Made by a program: the position numbers and the translations under genes. A stretch of DNA of 64,000 bases, from NCBI RefSeq assembly GCF_029227915.1, contig NC_079884.1, positions 28,894,001 through 28,958,000 on the forward strand. The letters run 5' to 3'. Source of the stretch: Hydractinia symbiolongicarpus (lineage: Eukaryota > Cnidaria > Hydrozoa > Anthoathecata > Hydractiniidae). Under the pieces are notes generated by a model, which saw only the letters and a list, made by a program, of their open reading frames with translations, had not been told where the DNA came from and made no database searches. Of the stretch, positions 34,914 through 50,004 are shown piece after piece (the stretch's first letter is position 1; each line of letters opens with the position of its first letter).

Positions 34914-37900
34914 ACCAATCCTGGCCGTTAGCACGCGCTGAATAAATAGGAACAGTTTCAAATACTACATTTCATTGACTTTCTAGCGGCATAATTTCGT
35001 TTGAATTACAACGGTTGCGTCACATATTCGTACCAACATGTACTTAGCGATAGTATTCGGATATTACTAGCTTGCATCGCTTTTAACAGTGAAACGATTG
35101 ACCGTGGGACTTAATTGAACTGATTCCGGAATGTGACCTTATAAATGTGATAAATGAGCCAATTGGACACCAAGGAATAAGATTCTTCTTAATTCGACAT
35201 GATTTCTGGAATTCAGCGAGTACACTAGGCCCTGTGGTATCTCTTTTTTTAAAAATTTAGATAAATAAATCATTTTTTACTGTGGGACCAATCCTAGTCG
35301 TTAGTTCGCGCTGAAGAAATACAGACAGTTGCAAAAACTACATTTCATTGACTTTCTAACAGGGTCAATCCGTTTGAGTTACAACGGTTGCGTCACATAT
35401 TCGTACCAACATGTATTTAGCGATAGTATTCGGATATTACTAGGTTGCATCGCTTTTAACAGTGAAACGCTTGACTGTGGGACTTAATTGAACTGATTTT
35501 GGACTTTGACCTTGTAAATGTGATAAATGAGCCAATTGGTCTCCAAGGAATAACATTCTTCTTAATTTGACATGATTGCCGGAATTCATCGATTACATTG
35601 GGCTCTGTGGTAGCGTTTTATTTAAAAATTTAGATAAATAAGTCTTTTCTTACTGTGGGACCAATCCTGGCCGTTAGCACGCACTGAATAAATAGGAACA
35701 GTTCCAAAGACTAGATTTCATTGACTCTCTAGCGGTATAAATCCGTTTGAGTTACAACGGTTGCGTCACACATTCGTACCAAGATGTATTTAGCGATAGT
35801 ATTCGGATATTACTAGGTTGCATCGCTTTTAACAGTGAAACGATTGACTGTGGGAATTAATTGAACTGATTTTAGAATGTGACTGTATAAATGTGATAAA
35901 TGAGTCAATTGGTTTCCAAGGAATAACTTAATTTGACATGAATGCTGGAATTCAGGGATTACATTAGCCTCGCTGGTAGCGCTTTATTTAAAAATTTAGA
36001 TAAATAAGTCTTTTCTTACTGTGGGACCAATCCTGGCCGTTAGCACGCGCTGAATTAATAGGAACAGTTTCAAATGCTACATTTCATTGATTTTCTAGCG
36101 GCATAATTCTGCTTGAATTGCAACGGTTGCGTCACATTTTCGTACCAACATGTACTTACCGATAGTATTCGGATATTACTAGGTTGCGTCGCTTTTAACA
36201 GTGAAACGATTGACCGTGGGACTTAATTGAACTGATTTTGGACTTTGACCTTATAAATGTAATAAATGAGCCAATTGGACTCCAAAGAATAACATTCTTC
36301 TTAATTCGTTATGATTTCTGGAATTCAGCGAGTACACTAAGCCCTGTGGTAGCTCTTTTTTTATAAATTTAGATAAATAAATCATTTTTTACTGTGGGAA
36401 CAATCCTAGTCGTTAGTTCGCGCTGAAGAAATACAGACAGTTTCAAAAACTACATTTCATTGACTTTCTAACGGTGTCAATCCGTTTGCGTAACAATGGT
36501 TGCGTTACATATTCGTACCAACATGTATTTAGTGATTTTCTTCCGATATTACTAAGTTGTATTGCTTCCAACAGTGAAAGGATTGACTGTGTGAATAAAT
36601 AGAACTGATTCTGGACTGTGACCTTATAAATGTGATAAATGAGCCAATTGGTCTCCAAGGAATTACATTCTTCTTAATTTGCCATGATTGCCGGAATTCA
36701 TCGATTACATTAGGCTCCGTGGTAGCGCTTTATTTAAAAATTTAGATAATTAAGTCTTTTCTTACTGTGGGACCAATCCTGGCCGTTACCACGCGCTGAA
36801 TAAATAGGAACAGTTTCAAATACTACATTTCATTGACTTTCTAGCGGCATAATTTCGTTTGAATTACAACGGTTGCGTCACATATTCGTACCAACATGTA
36901 CTTAGCGATAGTATTCGGATATTACTAGGTTGCATCGCTTTTAACAGTGAAACGATTGACATTGGGAATTAATTGAACTGATTCTAGAATGTGACCGTAT
37001 AAATGTGATAAATGAGCCAATTGGTTTCCAAGGAATAACATTTTTCTTAATTTGACATGATTGCTGTAATTCAGGGATTACATTAACCTCGCTGGTAGCG
37101 CTTTATTTAAAAATTTAAATAAATAAGTCTTTCCTTACTGTGGGACCAATCCTGGCCGTTAGCACGCGCTGAATAAATAGGAACAGTTCCAAAGACTACA
37201 TTTCATTGACTTTCTAGAGGTATAAATCCGTTTGAGTTACAACGGCTGCGTCACATATTCGTACCAACATGTATTTAGCGATAGTATTCGGATATTACTA
37301 GGTTGTATTGCATTTAACATTGAAACGATTGACTGTGGGAATTAATAAAACTGATTATGGACTGTGACCTTATAAATGTGATAAATGAGCCAATTGATGT
37401 CCAAAGAATAACATTTTTCTCAATTTTTCATGATTGCTGGAGCTCAGCGATTACGCTGGGCACTGTGGTAGCGCTTTATTAAAAAATTAAGATAAACAAG
37501 TCATTTTTTACTGTGGGTCCAATCCTAGCCGTTAGCTCGCGCTGAAGAAATAGAGACAGTTTCAAATACTAAATTTCATTGACTTTCTAACGCTGTCAAT
37601 CCGTTTTAGTTACAACGGTTGCGTTACATATTCGTACCAACATGTATTTAGCGATAGTATTCGGATATTACTAGGTTGTATTGCATTTAACATTGAAACG
37701 ATTGACTGTGGGAATTAATAAAACTGATTATGGACTGTGACCTTATAAATGTGATAAATGAGCCAATTGATGTCCAAAGAATAACATTTTTCTCAATTTT
37801 ACATGATTGCCGGAATTCATCGATTACATTAGGCTCTGCGGTAGCGCTTTATTTAAAAATTTCGATAATTAAGTCTTTTCTTACTGCGGGACCAATCCTG

Positions 37901-40860
37901 GCCGTTACCACGCGCTGAATAAATAGGAACAGTTTCAAATACTACATTTCATTGACTTTCTAGCAGCATAATTTCGTTTGAATTACAACGGTTGCGTCAC
38001 ATATTCGTACCAACATGTACTTAGCGATAGTATTCGGATATTACTAGGTTGCATCGCTTTTAACAGTGAAACGATTGACATTGGGAATTAATTGAACTGA
38101 TTCTAGAATGTGACCGTATAAATGTGATAAATGAGCCAATTGGTTTCCAAGGAATAACATTTTTCTTAATTTGACATGATTGCTGTAATTCAGGGATTAC
38201 ATTAACCTCGCTGGTAGCGCTTTATCTAAAAATTTAAATAAATAAGTCTTTCCTTACTGTGGGACCAATCCTGGCCGTTAGCACGCGCTGAATAAATAGG
38301 AACAGTTCCAAAGACTACATTTCATTGACTTTCTAGCGGTATAAATCCGTTTGAGTTACAACGGTTGCGTCACATATTCGTACCAACATGTATTTAGCGA
38401 TAGTATTCGGATATTACTAGGTTGTATTTCATTTAACATTGAAACGATTGACTCTGGGAATTAATAAAACTGATTATGGACTGTGACCTTATAAATGTGA
38501 TAAATGAGCCAATTGATGTCCAAAGAATAACATTTTTCTCAATTTTACATGATTGCTGGAGCTCAGCGATTACACTGGGCACTGTGGTAGCGCTTTATTA
38601 AAAAATTAAGATAAACAAGTCATTTTTTACTGTGGGTCCAATCCTAGCCGTTAGCTCGCGCTGAAGAAATAGAGACAGTTTCAAATACTAAATTTCATTG
38701 ACTTTCTAACGCTGTCAATCCGTTTTAGTTATAACGGTTGCGTTACATATTCGTACCAACATGTATTTAGTGATTTTTTTCCGATATTACTAAGTTGTAT
38801 TGCTTTTAACAGTGAAATGATTGACTGTGGGAATTAATAGAACTGATTCTGGACTTTGACCTTATAAATATGATAAATGAGCCAATTGGTCTTCAAGGAA
38901 TAACATTCTTCTTAATTTGACATGATTGCCGGAATTCATCGATTACATTAGGCTCTGTGGTAGCGTTTTATTTAAAAATTTAGATAAATAAGTCTTTTCT
39001 TACTGTGGGACCAATCCTGGCCGTTAGCACGCACTGAATAAATAGGAACAGTTCCAAAGACTACATTTCATTGACTTTCTAGCGGTATAAATCCGTTTGA
39101 GTTACAACGGTTGCGTCACACATTCGTACCAAACATGTATTTAGCGATAGTATTCGAATATTAGTAGGTTGCATCGCTTTTAACAGTGAAACGATTGACT
39201 GTGGGAATTAATTGAACTGATTCTAGAATGTGACCGTATAAATGTGATAAATGAGCCAATTGGTTTCCAAGGAATAACTTAATTTGACATGATTTCTGGA
39301 ATTCAGGGATTACATTAGCCTCGCTGGTAGCGCTTTATTTAAAAATTTAGATAAATAAGCCTTTTCTTACTGTGTGACCAATCCTGGCCGTTAGCACGCG
39401 CTGAATAAATAGGAACAGTTCCAAAGACTACATTTCATTGACTTTCTAACGGTGTCAATCCGTTTGCGTAACAACGGTTGCGTTACATATTCGTACCAAC
39501 ATGTATTTAGTGATTTTCTTCCGATATTACTAAGTTGAATTGCTTCTAACTGTGAAAGGATTGACTGTGTGAATAAATAGAACTGATTCTGGACTGTGAC
39601 CTTATAAATGTGATAAATGAGCCAATTGGTCTCCAAGGAATTACATTCTTCTTAATTTGACATGATTGCCGGAATTCATCGATTACATTAGGCTCTGTGG
39701 TAGCGCTTTATTTAAAAATTTAGATAAATAAGTCTTTTCTTACTGTGGGACCAATCCTGGCCGTTAGCACGCGCTGAATAAATAGGAACAGTTTCAATAA
39801 CTACCTTTCATTGACTTTTTAGCGGCATAATTTCGTTTGAATTACAACGGTTGCGTCACATATTCGTACCAACATGTATTTAGCGATAGTATTCGGATAT
39901 TACTAGGTTGCATCGCTTTTAACAGTGAAACGATTGACCGTGGGACTTAATTGAACTGATTCTGGACTGTGACCTTATAAATGTGATAAATGAGCCAATT
40001 GGACTCCATAGAATAACATTCTTCTTAATTCGACATGATTTCTGGAATTCAGCGAGTACACGAGGCCCTGTGGTAGCTCTTTTTTTGAAAATTTAGATAA
40101 ATAAATCATTTTTTACTGTGGGACCAATCCTAGTCCTTAGTTCGCGCTGAAGAAATACAGACAGTTGCAAAAACTACTTTTCATTGACTTTCTAACGGGG
40201 TCAATCCGTTTGAGTTACAACGGTTGCGTCACATATTCGTACCAACATGTATTTAAAGGATTTCTTCCGATATTACTAAGTTGTATTGCTTTTAACAGTA
40301 AAACGATTGACTGTGGGAATTAATTGAACTGATTCTAGAATGTGACCGCATAAATGTGTTAAATGAGCCAATTGGTTTCCAAGGAATAACATTTTTCTTA
40401 ATTTGACATGATTGCTGGAATTCAGCGATTACATTAGGCTCTGTGGTAGCGCTTTATATAAAAATTTAGATAAATAAGTCTTTTCTTACTGTGGGACCAA
40501 TCCTGGCCGTTAGTACGCGCTGAATAAATAGGAATAGTTTCAAATACTACATTTCATTGACTTTCTAGAGGCATAATTTCGTTTGAATTACAACGGTTGC
40601 GTCACATATTCGTACCAACATGTATTTAGCGATAGTATTCGGATATTACTAGGTTGTATTGCATTTAACATTGAAACGATTGACTGTGGGAATTAATAGA
40701 ACTGATTATGGACTGTGACCTTATAAGTGTGATAAATGAGCTAATTGATGTCCAAAGAATAACATTCTTCTTAATTTGACATGATTGCTGGAATTCAGCG
40801 ATTACATTAGGCTCTGTGGTAGCGCTTTATTTAAAAATTTAGATAAAAAAGTCTTTCCTT

Positions 40861-43800
40861 GCTGTGGGACCAATCCAGGCCGTTAGCACGCGCTGAATAA
40901 ATAGGAACAGTTCCAAAGACTGCATTTCATTAACTTTCTAGCGGTATAAGTCCATTTGAGTTACAACGGTTCTGTCTTATATTCGTACCAACATGTATTT
41001 AGCGATAGTATTCGGATATTACTAGGTTGCATCGCTTTTAACAGTGAAACGATTGACCGTGGGACTTAATTGAACTGATTCTGGACTGTGACCTTATAAA
41101 TGTGATAAATGAGCCAATTGGACTCCAAGGAATAACATTCTTCTTAATTCGACATGATTTCTGGAATTCAGCGAGTACACTAGGTCCTGTGGTAGCTCTT
41201 TTTTTAAGAATTTAGATAAATAAATCATTTTTTACTGTGGGACCAATCCTAGTCGTTAGTTTGCGCTGAAGAAATACAGACAGTTGCAAAAACTACATTT
41301 CATTGACTTTCTAACGGGGTCAATCCGTTTGAATTACAACGGTTGCGTCACATATTCGTACCAACATGTATTTAGTGGATTTCTTCCGATATTACTAAGT
41401 TGAATTGCTTTTAACAGTGAAACGATTGACTGTGGGAATTAATTGAACTGATTCTAGAATGTGACCGTATAAATGTGATAAATGAGCCAATTGGTTTCCA
41501 AGGAATAACATTTTTCTTAATTTGACATGATTGCTGGAATTCAGGGATTACATTAGCCTCGCTGGTAGCACTTTATTTAAAAATTTAGATAAATAAGTCT
41601 TTCCTTACTGTGGGACCAATCCTGGCCGTTAGCACGCGCTCAATAAATAGGAACAGTTTTAAAGACTACATTTCATTGACTTTCTAGCGGTATAAATCCG
41701 TTTGAGTTACAACGGTTGCGTCACATATTCGTACCAACATGTATTTAGCGATGGTGTTCGGATATTACTAGGTTGTATTGTATTTAACATTGAAGCGATT
41801 GACTGTGGGAATTAATAGAACTGATTATGGACTGTAACCTTATAAATGTGATAAATGAGCCAATTGATGTCCAAAGAATAATATTCTTCTTAATTTGACA
41901 TGATTGCTGGAATTCAGCGATTACATTATGGCTCTGTGGTAGCGCTTTATTTAAAAATTTAGATAAAAAAAGTCTTTCCTTGCTGTGGGACCAATCCTGG
42001 CCGTTAGCCCGCGCTGAATAAATAGGAACAGTTCCAAAGACTGCATTTCATTGACTTTCTAGCGGTATTAGTCCGTTTGAGTTACAACGGTTCTGTCTTA
42101 TATTCGTACCAACATGTATTTAGCGATAGTATTCGGATATTACTAGGTTGCATCGCTTTTAACAGTGAAACGCTTGACTGTGGGACTTAATTGAACTGAT
42201 TTTGGACTTTGACCTTGTAAATGTGATAAATGAGCCAGTTTGACTACAAGAAATAACGTTTTCCTTAATTTGACATGATTGCTGGAACTCAGCGATTACA
42301 CTGGGCACTGTGGTAGCGCTTTATTAAAAAATTAAGATAAACAAGTCATTTTTTACTGAGGGACCAATCCTAGCCGTTAGCTCGCGCTGAAAAAATAGAG
42401 ACAATTTCAAATACTAAATTTAATTGACTTTCTAACGCTGTCAATCCGTTTGCGTAACAACGGTTGCGTTACATATTCGTACCAACATGTATTTAGTGAT
42501 TTTCTTCCGATATTACTAAGTTGTATTGCTTCTAACAGTGAAAGGATTGACTGTGTGAATAAATAGAACTGTTTCTGCACTGTGACCTTATAAATGTGAT
42601 AAATGAGCCAATTGGTCTCCAAGGAATTACATTCTTCTTAATTTGACATGATTGCCGGAATTCATCGATTACATTAGGCTCTGTGGTAGCGTTTTATTTA
42701 AAAATTTAGATAAATAAGTCTTTCCTTACTGTGGGACCAATCTTGGCCGTTAGCACGCGCTGAATAAATAGGAACAGTTCCAAAGACTACATTTCATTGA
42801 CATTCTAGCGGTATAAATCCGTTTGAGTTACAACGGTTGCGTCACATATTCGTACCAACATGTATTTAGCGATAGTATTCGGATATTACTAGGTTGTATT
42901 GCTTTTAACATTGAAACGATTGACTGTGGGAATTAATAGAACTGATTCTGGACTGTGACTTTATAAATGTTATAAATGAGCCAATTGGTGTCCAAAGAAT
43001 AACATTCTTCTTAATTTGACATGATTGCTGGAATTCAGCGATTACACTGGGCGCTGTGGTAGCGCTTTATATAAAAATTAAGATAAACAAGTCATTTTTT
43101 ACTGTGGGACCAATCCTAGCCGTTAGCTCGCGCTGAAGAAATAGAGACAGTTTCAAATAATAAATTTCATTGACTTTCTAACGGTGTCAATCCGTTTGAG
43201 TTACAACGGTTGCGTTACTTATTCGTACCAACATGTATTTAGTGATTTTCTTCCGATATTACTAAGTTGTATTGCTTTTAACAGTGAAACGATTGACTGT
43301 GGGAATTAATTGAACTGATTCTAGAATGTGACCGTATAAATGTGATAAATGAGCCAATTGGTTTCCAAGGAATAACTTAATTTGACATGATTGCTGGAAT
43401 TCAGGGATTACATTAGCCTCGCTGGTAGCGCCTTATTTAAAAATTTAGATAAATAAGCCTTTCCTTACTGTGGGACCAATCCTGGCCGTTAGCACGCACT
43501 GAATAAATAGGAACAGTTCCAAAGACTACATTTCATTGACTTTCTAGCGGTATAAATCCGTTTGAGTTACAACGGTTGCGTCACACATTCGTACCAACAT
43601 GTATTTAGCCATAGTATTCGAATATTACTAGGTTGCATCGCTTTTAACAGTGAAACGATTGACTGTGGGAATTAATTGAACTGATTCTAGAATGTGACCG
43701 TATAAATGTGATAAATGAGCCAATTGGTTTCCAAGGAATAACTTAATTTGACATGATTGCTGGAATTCAGGGATTACATTAGCCTCGCTGGTAGCGCCTT

Positions 43801-46800
43801 ATTTAAAAATTTAGATAAATAAGCCTTTCCTTACTGTGTGACCAATCCTGGCCGTTAGCACGCGCTGAATAAATAGGAACAGTTCCAAAGACTACATTTC
43901 ATTGACTTTCTAACGGTGTCAATCCGTTTCCGTAACAACAGTTGCGTTACATATTCGTACCAACATGTATTTAGTGATTTTCTTCCGATATTTCTAAGTT
44001 GAATTGCTTCTAACAGTGAAAGGATTGACTGTGTGAATAAATAGAACTGATTCTGGACTGTGACCTTATAAATGTGATAAATGAGCCAATTGGTCTCCAA
44101 GGAATTACATTCTTCTTAATTTGACATGATTGCCGGAATTCATCGATTACATTAGGCTCTGTGGTAGCGCTTTATTTAAAAATTTAGATAAATAAGTCTT
44201 TTCTTACTGTGGGACCAATCCTGGCCGTTAGCACGCGCTGAATAAATAGGAACAGTTTCAATAACTACATTTCATTGACTTTTTAGCGGCATAATTTTGT
44301 TTGAATTACAACGGTTGCGTCACATATTCGTACCAACATGTATTTAGCGATAGTATTCGGATATTACTAGGTTGTATTGCATTTAACATTGAAACGATTG
44401 ACTGTGGGAATTAATAGAACTGATTATGGACTGTGACCTTATAAATGTGATAAATGAGCCAATTGATGTCCAAAGAATAACATTCTTCTTAATTTGACAT
44501 GATTGCTGGAATTCAGCGATTACATTAGGCTCTGTGGTAGCGCTTTATTTAAAAATTTAGATAAAAAAGTCTTTCCTTGCTGTGGGACCAATCTTTGCCG
44601 TTAGCACGCGCTGAATAAATAGGAACAGTTCCAAAGACTGCATTTCATTGACTTTCTAGCGGTATAAGTCCGTTTGAGTTACAACGGTTCTGTCTTATAT
44701 TCGTACCAACATGTATTTAGCGATAGTATTCGGATATTACTAGGTTGCATCGCTTTTAACAGTGAAACGATTGACCGTGGGACTTAATTGAACTGATTCT
44801 GGACTGTGACCTTATAAATGTGATAAATGAGCCAATTGGACTCCAAGGAATAACATTCTTCTTAATTCGACATGATTTCTGGAATTCATCGAGTACACTA
44901 GGTCCTGTGGTAGCTCTTTTTTTAAAAATTTAGATGAATAAAACATTTTTTACTGTGGGACCAATCCTAGTCGTTAGTTTGCGCTGAAGAAATATAGACA
45001 GTTGCAAAAACTACATTTCATTGACTTTCTAACGGGGTCAATCCGTTTGAGTTACAACGGTTGCGTCACATATTCGTACCAACATGTACTTAGCCATAGT
45101 AATCGGATATTACTAGGTTGCACCGCTTTTAACAGTGAAACGATTGACTGTGGGAATTAATTGAACTGATTCTAGAATGTGACCGTATAAATGTGATAAA
45201 TGAGCCAATTGGTTTCCAAGGAATAACATTTTTCTTAATTTGACATGATTGCTGGAATTCAGGGATTACATTAGCCTCGCTGGTAGCGCTTTATTTAAAA
45301 ATTTAGATAAATAAGTCTTTCCTTACTGTGGGACCAATCCTGGCCGTTAGCACGCGCTCAATAAATAGGAACAGTTTTAAAGACTACATTTCATTGACTT
45401 TCTAGCGGTATAAATCCGTTTGAGTTACAACGGTTGCGTCACATATTCGTACCAACATGTATTTAGCGATGGTGTTCGGATATTACTAGGTTGTATTGTA
45501 TTTAACATTGAAGCGATTGACTGTGGGAATTAATAGAACTGATTATGGACTGTAACCTTATAAATGTGATAAATGAGCCAATTGATGTCCAAAGAATAAT
45601 ATTCTTCTTAATTTGACATGATTGCTGGAATTCAGCGATTACATTATGGCTCTGTGGTAGCGCTTTATTTAAAAATTTAGATAAAAAAAGTCTTTCCTTG
45701 CTGTGGGACCAATCCTGGCCGTTAGCCCGCGCTGAATAAATAGGAACAGTTCCAAAGACTGCATTTCATTGACTTTCTAGCGGTATTAGTCCGTTTGAGT
45801 TACAACGGTTCTGTCTTATATTCGTACCAACATGTATTTAGCGATAGTATTCGGATATTACTAGGTTGCATCGCTTTTAACAGTGAAACGCTTGACTGTG
45901 GGACTTAATTGAACTGATTTTGGACTTTGACCTTGTAAATGTGATAAATGAGCCAGTTTGACTACAAGAAATAACGTTTTCCTTAATTTGACATGATTGC
46001 TGGAACTCAGCGATTACACTGGGCACTGTGGTAGCGCTTTATTAAAAAATTAAGATAAACAAGTCATTTTTTACTGAGGGACCAATCCTAGCCGTTAGCT
46101 CGCGCTGAAAAAATAGAGACAATTTCAAATACTAAATTTAATTGACTTTCTAACGCTGTCAATCCGTTTGCGTAACAACGGTTGCGTTACATATTCGTAC
46201 CAACATGTATTTAGTGATTTTCTTCCGATATTACTAAGGTGTATTGCTTCTAACAGTGAAAGGATTGACTGTGTGAATAAATAGAACTGTTTCTGGACTG
46301 TGACCTTATAAATGTGATAAATGAGCCAATTGGTCTCCAAGGAATTACATTCTTCTTAATTTGACATGATTGCCGGAATTCATCGATTACATTAGGCTCT
46401 GTGGTAGCGTTTTATTTAAAAATTTAGATAAATAAGTCTTTCCTTACTGTGGGACCAATCCTGGCCGTTAGCACGCGCTGAAGAAATAGAGACAGTTTCA
46501 AATAATAAATTTCATTGACTTTCTAACGGTGTCAATCCGTTTGAGTTACAACGGTTGCGTTACTTATTAGTACCAACATGTATTTAGTGATTTTCTTCCG
46601 ATATTACTAAGTTGTATTGCTTTTAACAGTGAAACGATTGACTGTGGGAATTAATTGAACTGATTCTAGAATGTGACCGTATAAATGTGATAAATGAGCC
46701 AATTGGTTTCCAAGGAATAACATTTTTCTTAATTTGACATGATTGCCGGAATTCATCGATTACATTAGGCTCTGTGGTAGCGTTTTATTTCAAAATTTAG

Positions 46801-49800
46801 ATAAATAAGTCTTTCCTTACTGTGGGACCAATCCTGGCCGTTAGCACGCGCTGAATAAATAGGAACAGTTCCAAAGACTACATTTCATTGACATTCTAGC
46901 GGTATAAATCCGTTTGAGTTACAACGGTTGCGTCACATATTCGTACCAACATGTATTTAGCGATAGTATTCGGATATTACTAGGTTGTATTGCTTTTAAC
47001 ATTGAAACGATTGACTGTGGGAATTAATAGAACTGATTCTGGACTGTGACCTTATAAATGTTATAAATGAGCCAATTGGTGTCCAAAGAATAACATTCTT
47101 CTTAATTTGACATGATTGCTGGAATTCAGCGATTACACTGGGCGCTGTGGTAGCGCTTTATATAAAAATTAAGATAAACAAGTCATTTTTTACTGTGGGA
47201 CCAATCCTAGCCGTTAGCTCGCGCTGAAGAAATAGAGACAGTTTCAAATAATAAATTTCATTGACTTTCTAACGGTGTCAATCCGTTTGAGTTACAACGG
47301 TTGCGTTACTTATTCGTACCAACATGTATTAAGTGATTTTCTTCCGATATTACTAAGTTGTATTGCTTTTAACAGTGAAACGATTGACTGTGGGAATTAA
47401 TTGAACTGATTCTAGAATGTGACCGTATAAATGTGAGAAATGAGCCAATTGGTTTCCAAGGAATAACATTTTTCTTAATTTGACATGATTGCCGGAATTC
47501 ATCGATTACATTAGGCTCTGTGGTAGCGTTTTATTTCAAAATTTAGATAAATAAGTCTTTTCTTAATGTGGGACCAATCCTGGCCGTTAGCACGCACTGA
47601 ATAAATAGGAACAGTTCCAAAGATTACATTTCATTGACTTTCTAGCGGTATAAATCCGTTTGAGTTACAACGGTTGCGTCACACATTCGTACCAACATGT
47701 ATTTAGCCATAGTATTCGAATATTACTAGGTTGCATCGCTTTTAACAGTGAAACGATTGACTGTGGGAATTAATTGAACTGATTCTAGAATGTGACCGTA
47801 TAAATGTGATAAATGAGCCAATTGGTTTCCAAGGAATAACTTAATTTGACATGATTGCTGGAATTCAGGGATTACATTAGCCTCGCTGGTAGCGCTTTAT
47901 TTAAAAATTTAGATAAATAAGCCTTTCCTTACTGTGTGACCAATCCTGGCCGTTAGCACGCGCTGAATAAATAGGAACAGTTCCAAAGACTACATTTCAT
48001 TGACTTTCTAACGGTGTCAATCCGTTTCCGTAACAACAGTTGCCTTACATATTCGTACCAACATGTATTTAGTGATTTTCTTCCGATATTTCTAAGTTGA
48101 ATTGCTTCTAACAGTGAAAGGATTGACTGTGTGAATAAATAGAACTGATTCTGGACTGTGACCTTATAAATGTGATAAATGAGCCAATTGGTCTCCAAGG
48201 AATTACATTCTTCTTAATTTGACATGATTGCCGGAATTCATCGATTACATTAGGCTCTGTGGTAGCGCTTTATTTAAAAATTTAGATAAATAAGTCTTTT
48301 CTTACTGTGGGACCAATCCTGGCCGTTAGCACGCGCTGAATAAATAGGAACAGTTTCAATAACTACATTTCATTGACTTTTTAGCGGCATAATTTCGTTT
48401 GAATTACAACGGTTGCGTCACATATTCGTACCAACATGTATTTAGCGATATTATTCGGATATTACTAGGTTGTATTGCATTTAACATTGAAACGATTGAC
48501 TGTGGGAATTAATAGAACTGATTATGGACTGTGACCTTATAAATGTGATAAATGAGCCAATTGATGTCCAAAGAATAACATTCTTCTTAATTTGACATGA
48601 TTGCTGGAATTCAGCGATTACATTAGGCTCTGTGGTAGCCCTTTATTTAAAAATTTAGATAAAAAAGTCTTTCCTTGCTGTGGGACCAATCCTTGCCGTT
48701 AGCACGCGCTGAATAAATAGGAACAGTTCCAAAGACTGCATTTCATTGACTTTCTAGCGGTATAAGTCCGTTTGAGTTACAACGGTTCTGTCTTATATTC
48801 GTACCAACATGTATTTAGCGATAGTATTCGGATATTACTAGGTTGCATCGCTTTTAACAGTGAAACGATTGACCGTGGGACTTAATTGAACTGATTCTGG
48901 ACTGTGACCTTATAAATGTGATAAATGAGCCAATTGGACTCCAAGGAATAACATTCTTCTTAATTCGACATGATTTCTGGAATTCATCGAGTACACTAGG
49001 TCCTGTGGTAACTCTTTTTTTAAAAATTTAGATAAATAAAACATTTTTTACTGTGGGACCAATCCTAGTCGTTAGTTTGCGCTGAAGAAATATAGACAGT
49101 TGCAAAAACTACATTTCATTGACTTTCTAACGGGGTCAATCCGTTTGAGTTACAACGGTTGCGTCACATATTCGTACCAACATGTATTTAGCGATAGTGT
49201 TCGGATATTACTTGGTTGTATTGCATTTAACATTGAAGCGATTGACTGTGGGAATTATTAGAACTGATTATGGACTGTAACCTTATAAATGTGATAAATG
49301 AGCCAATTGATGTCCAAAGAATAATATTCTTCTTAATTTGACATGATTGCTGGAATTCAGCGATTACATTAGGCTCTGTGGTAGCGCTTTATTTAAAAAT
49401 TCAGATAAAAAAGTATTTCCTTGCTGTGGGACCAATCCTGGCCGTTAGCACGCCCTGAATAAATAGGAACAGTTCCAAAGACTGCATTTCATTGACTTTT
49501 TAGCGGTATAAGTCCATTTGAGTTACAACGGTTCTGTCTTATATTCGTACCAACATGTATTTAGCGATAGTATTCGGATATTACTAGGTTGCATCGCTTT
49601 TAACAGTGAAACGCTTGACTGTGGGACTTAATTGAACTGATTTTGGACTTTGACCTTGTAAATGTGATAAATGAGCCAGTTTGACTACAAGAAATAACAT
49701 TTTCCTTAATTTGACATGATTGCTGGAACTCAGCGATTACACTGGGCACTGTGGTAGCGCTTTATTAAAAAATTAAGATAAACAAGTCTTTTTTTACTGT

Positions 49801-49900
49801 GGGACCAATCCTAGCCGTTAGCTCGCGCTGAAGAAATAGAGACAGTTTCAAATACTAAATTTCATTAACTTTCTAACGCTGTCAATCCGTTTGAGTTACA
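40861..49900 (+). repeat. 10- to 11-monomer higher-order repeat, two full copies and one partial
   Basis: Copy a (40861-44578) and copy b (44579-48676) match at an offset of 3718 bp (10 monomers) from GCTGTGGGACC at 40861/44579 through GCGCTCAATAAATAGG at 41636/45354 and the GAAAGGATTGACTGTG monomer at 42540/46258. The offset then becomes about 4091 because copy b has an extra monomer near 46485-46857. A partial copy c starts at 48677 (offset 4098 from b) and runs to about 49900 with internal losses. Shared rare variants are GGTGTTCGGATATTAC, ATAACGTTTTCCTTAATTTG and GCATTAGTCCG-type changes. This shows amplification in blocks. Confidence 0.8.
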
Positions 49901-50004
49901 ACGGTTGCGTTACATATTCGTACCAACATGTATTTAGTGATTTTCTTCCGATATTACTAAGTGGTATTGCTTTTAACAGTGAAAAGATTGACTGTGGGAA
50001 TTAA

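Noticed and set aside
37730-37918. Forward open frame of 62 codons
   Set aside because: It is part of a satellite monomer kept open by chance (TGCGGTAGCG and TTCGATAATT variants). Sister monomers carry stops.
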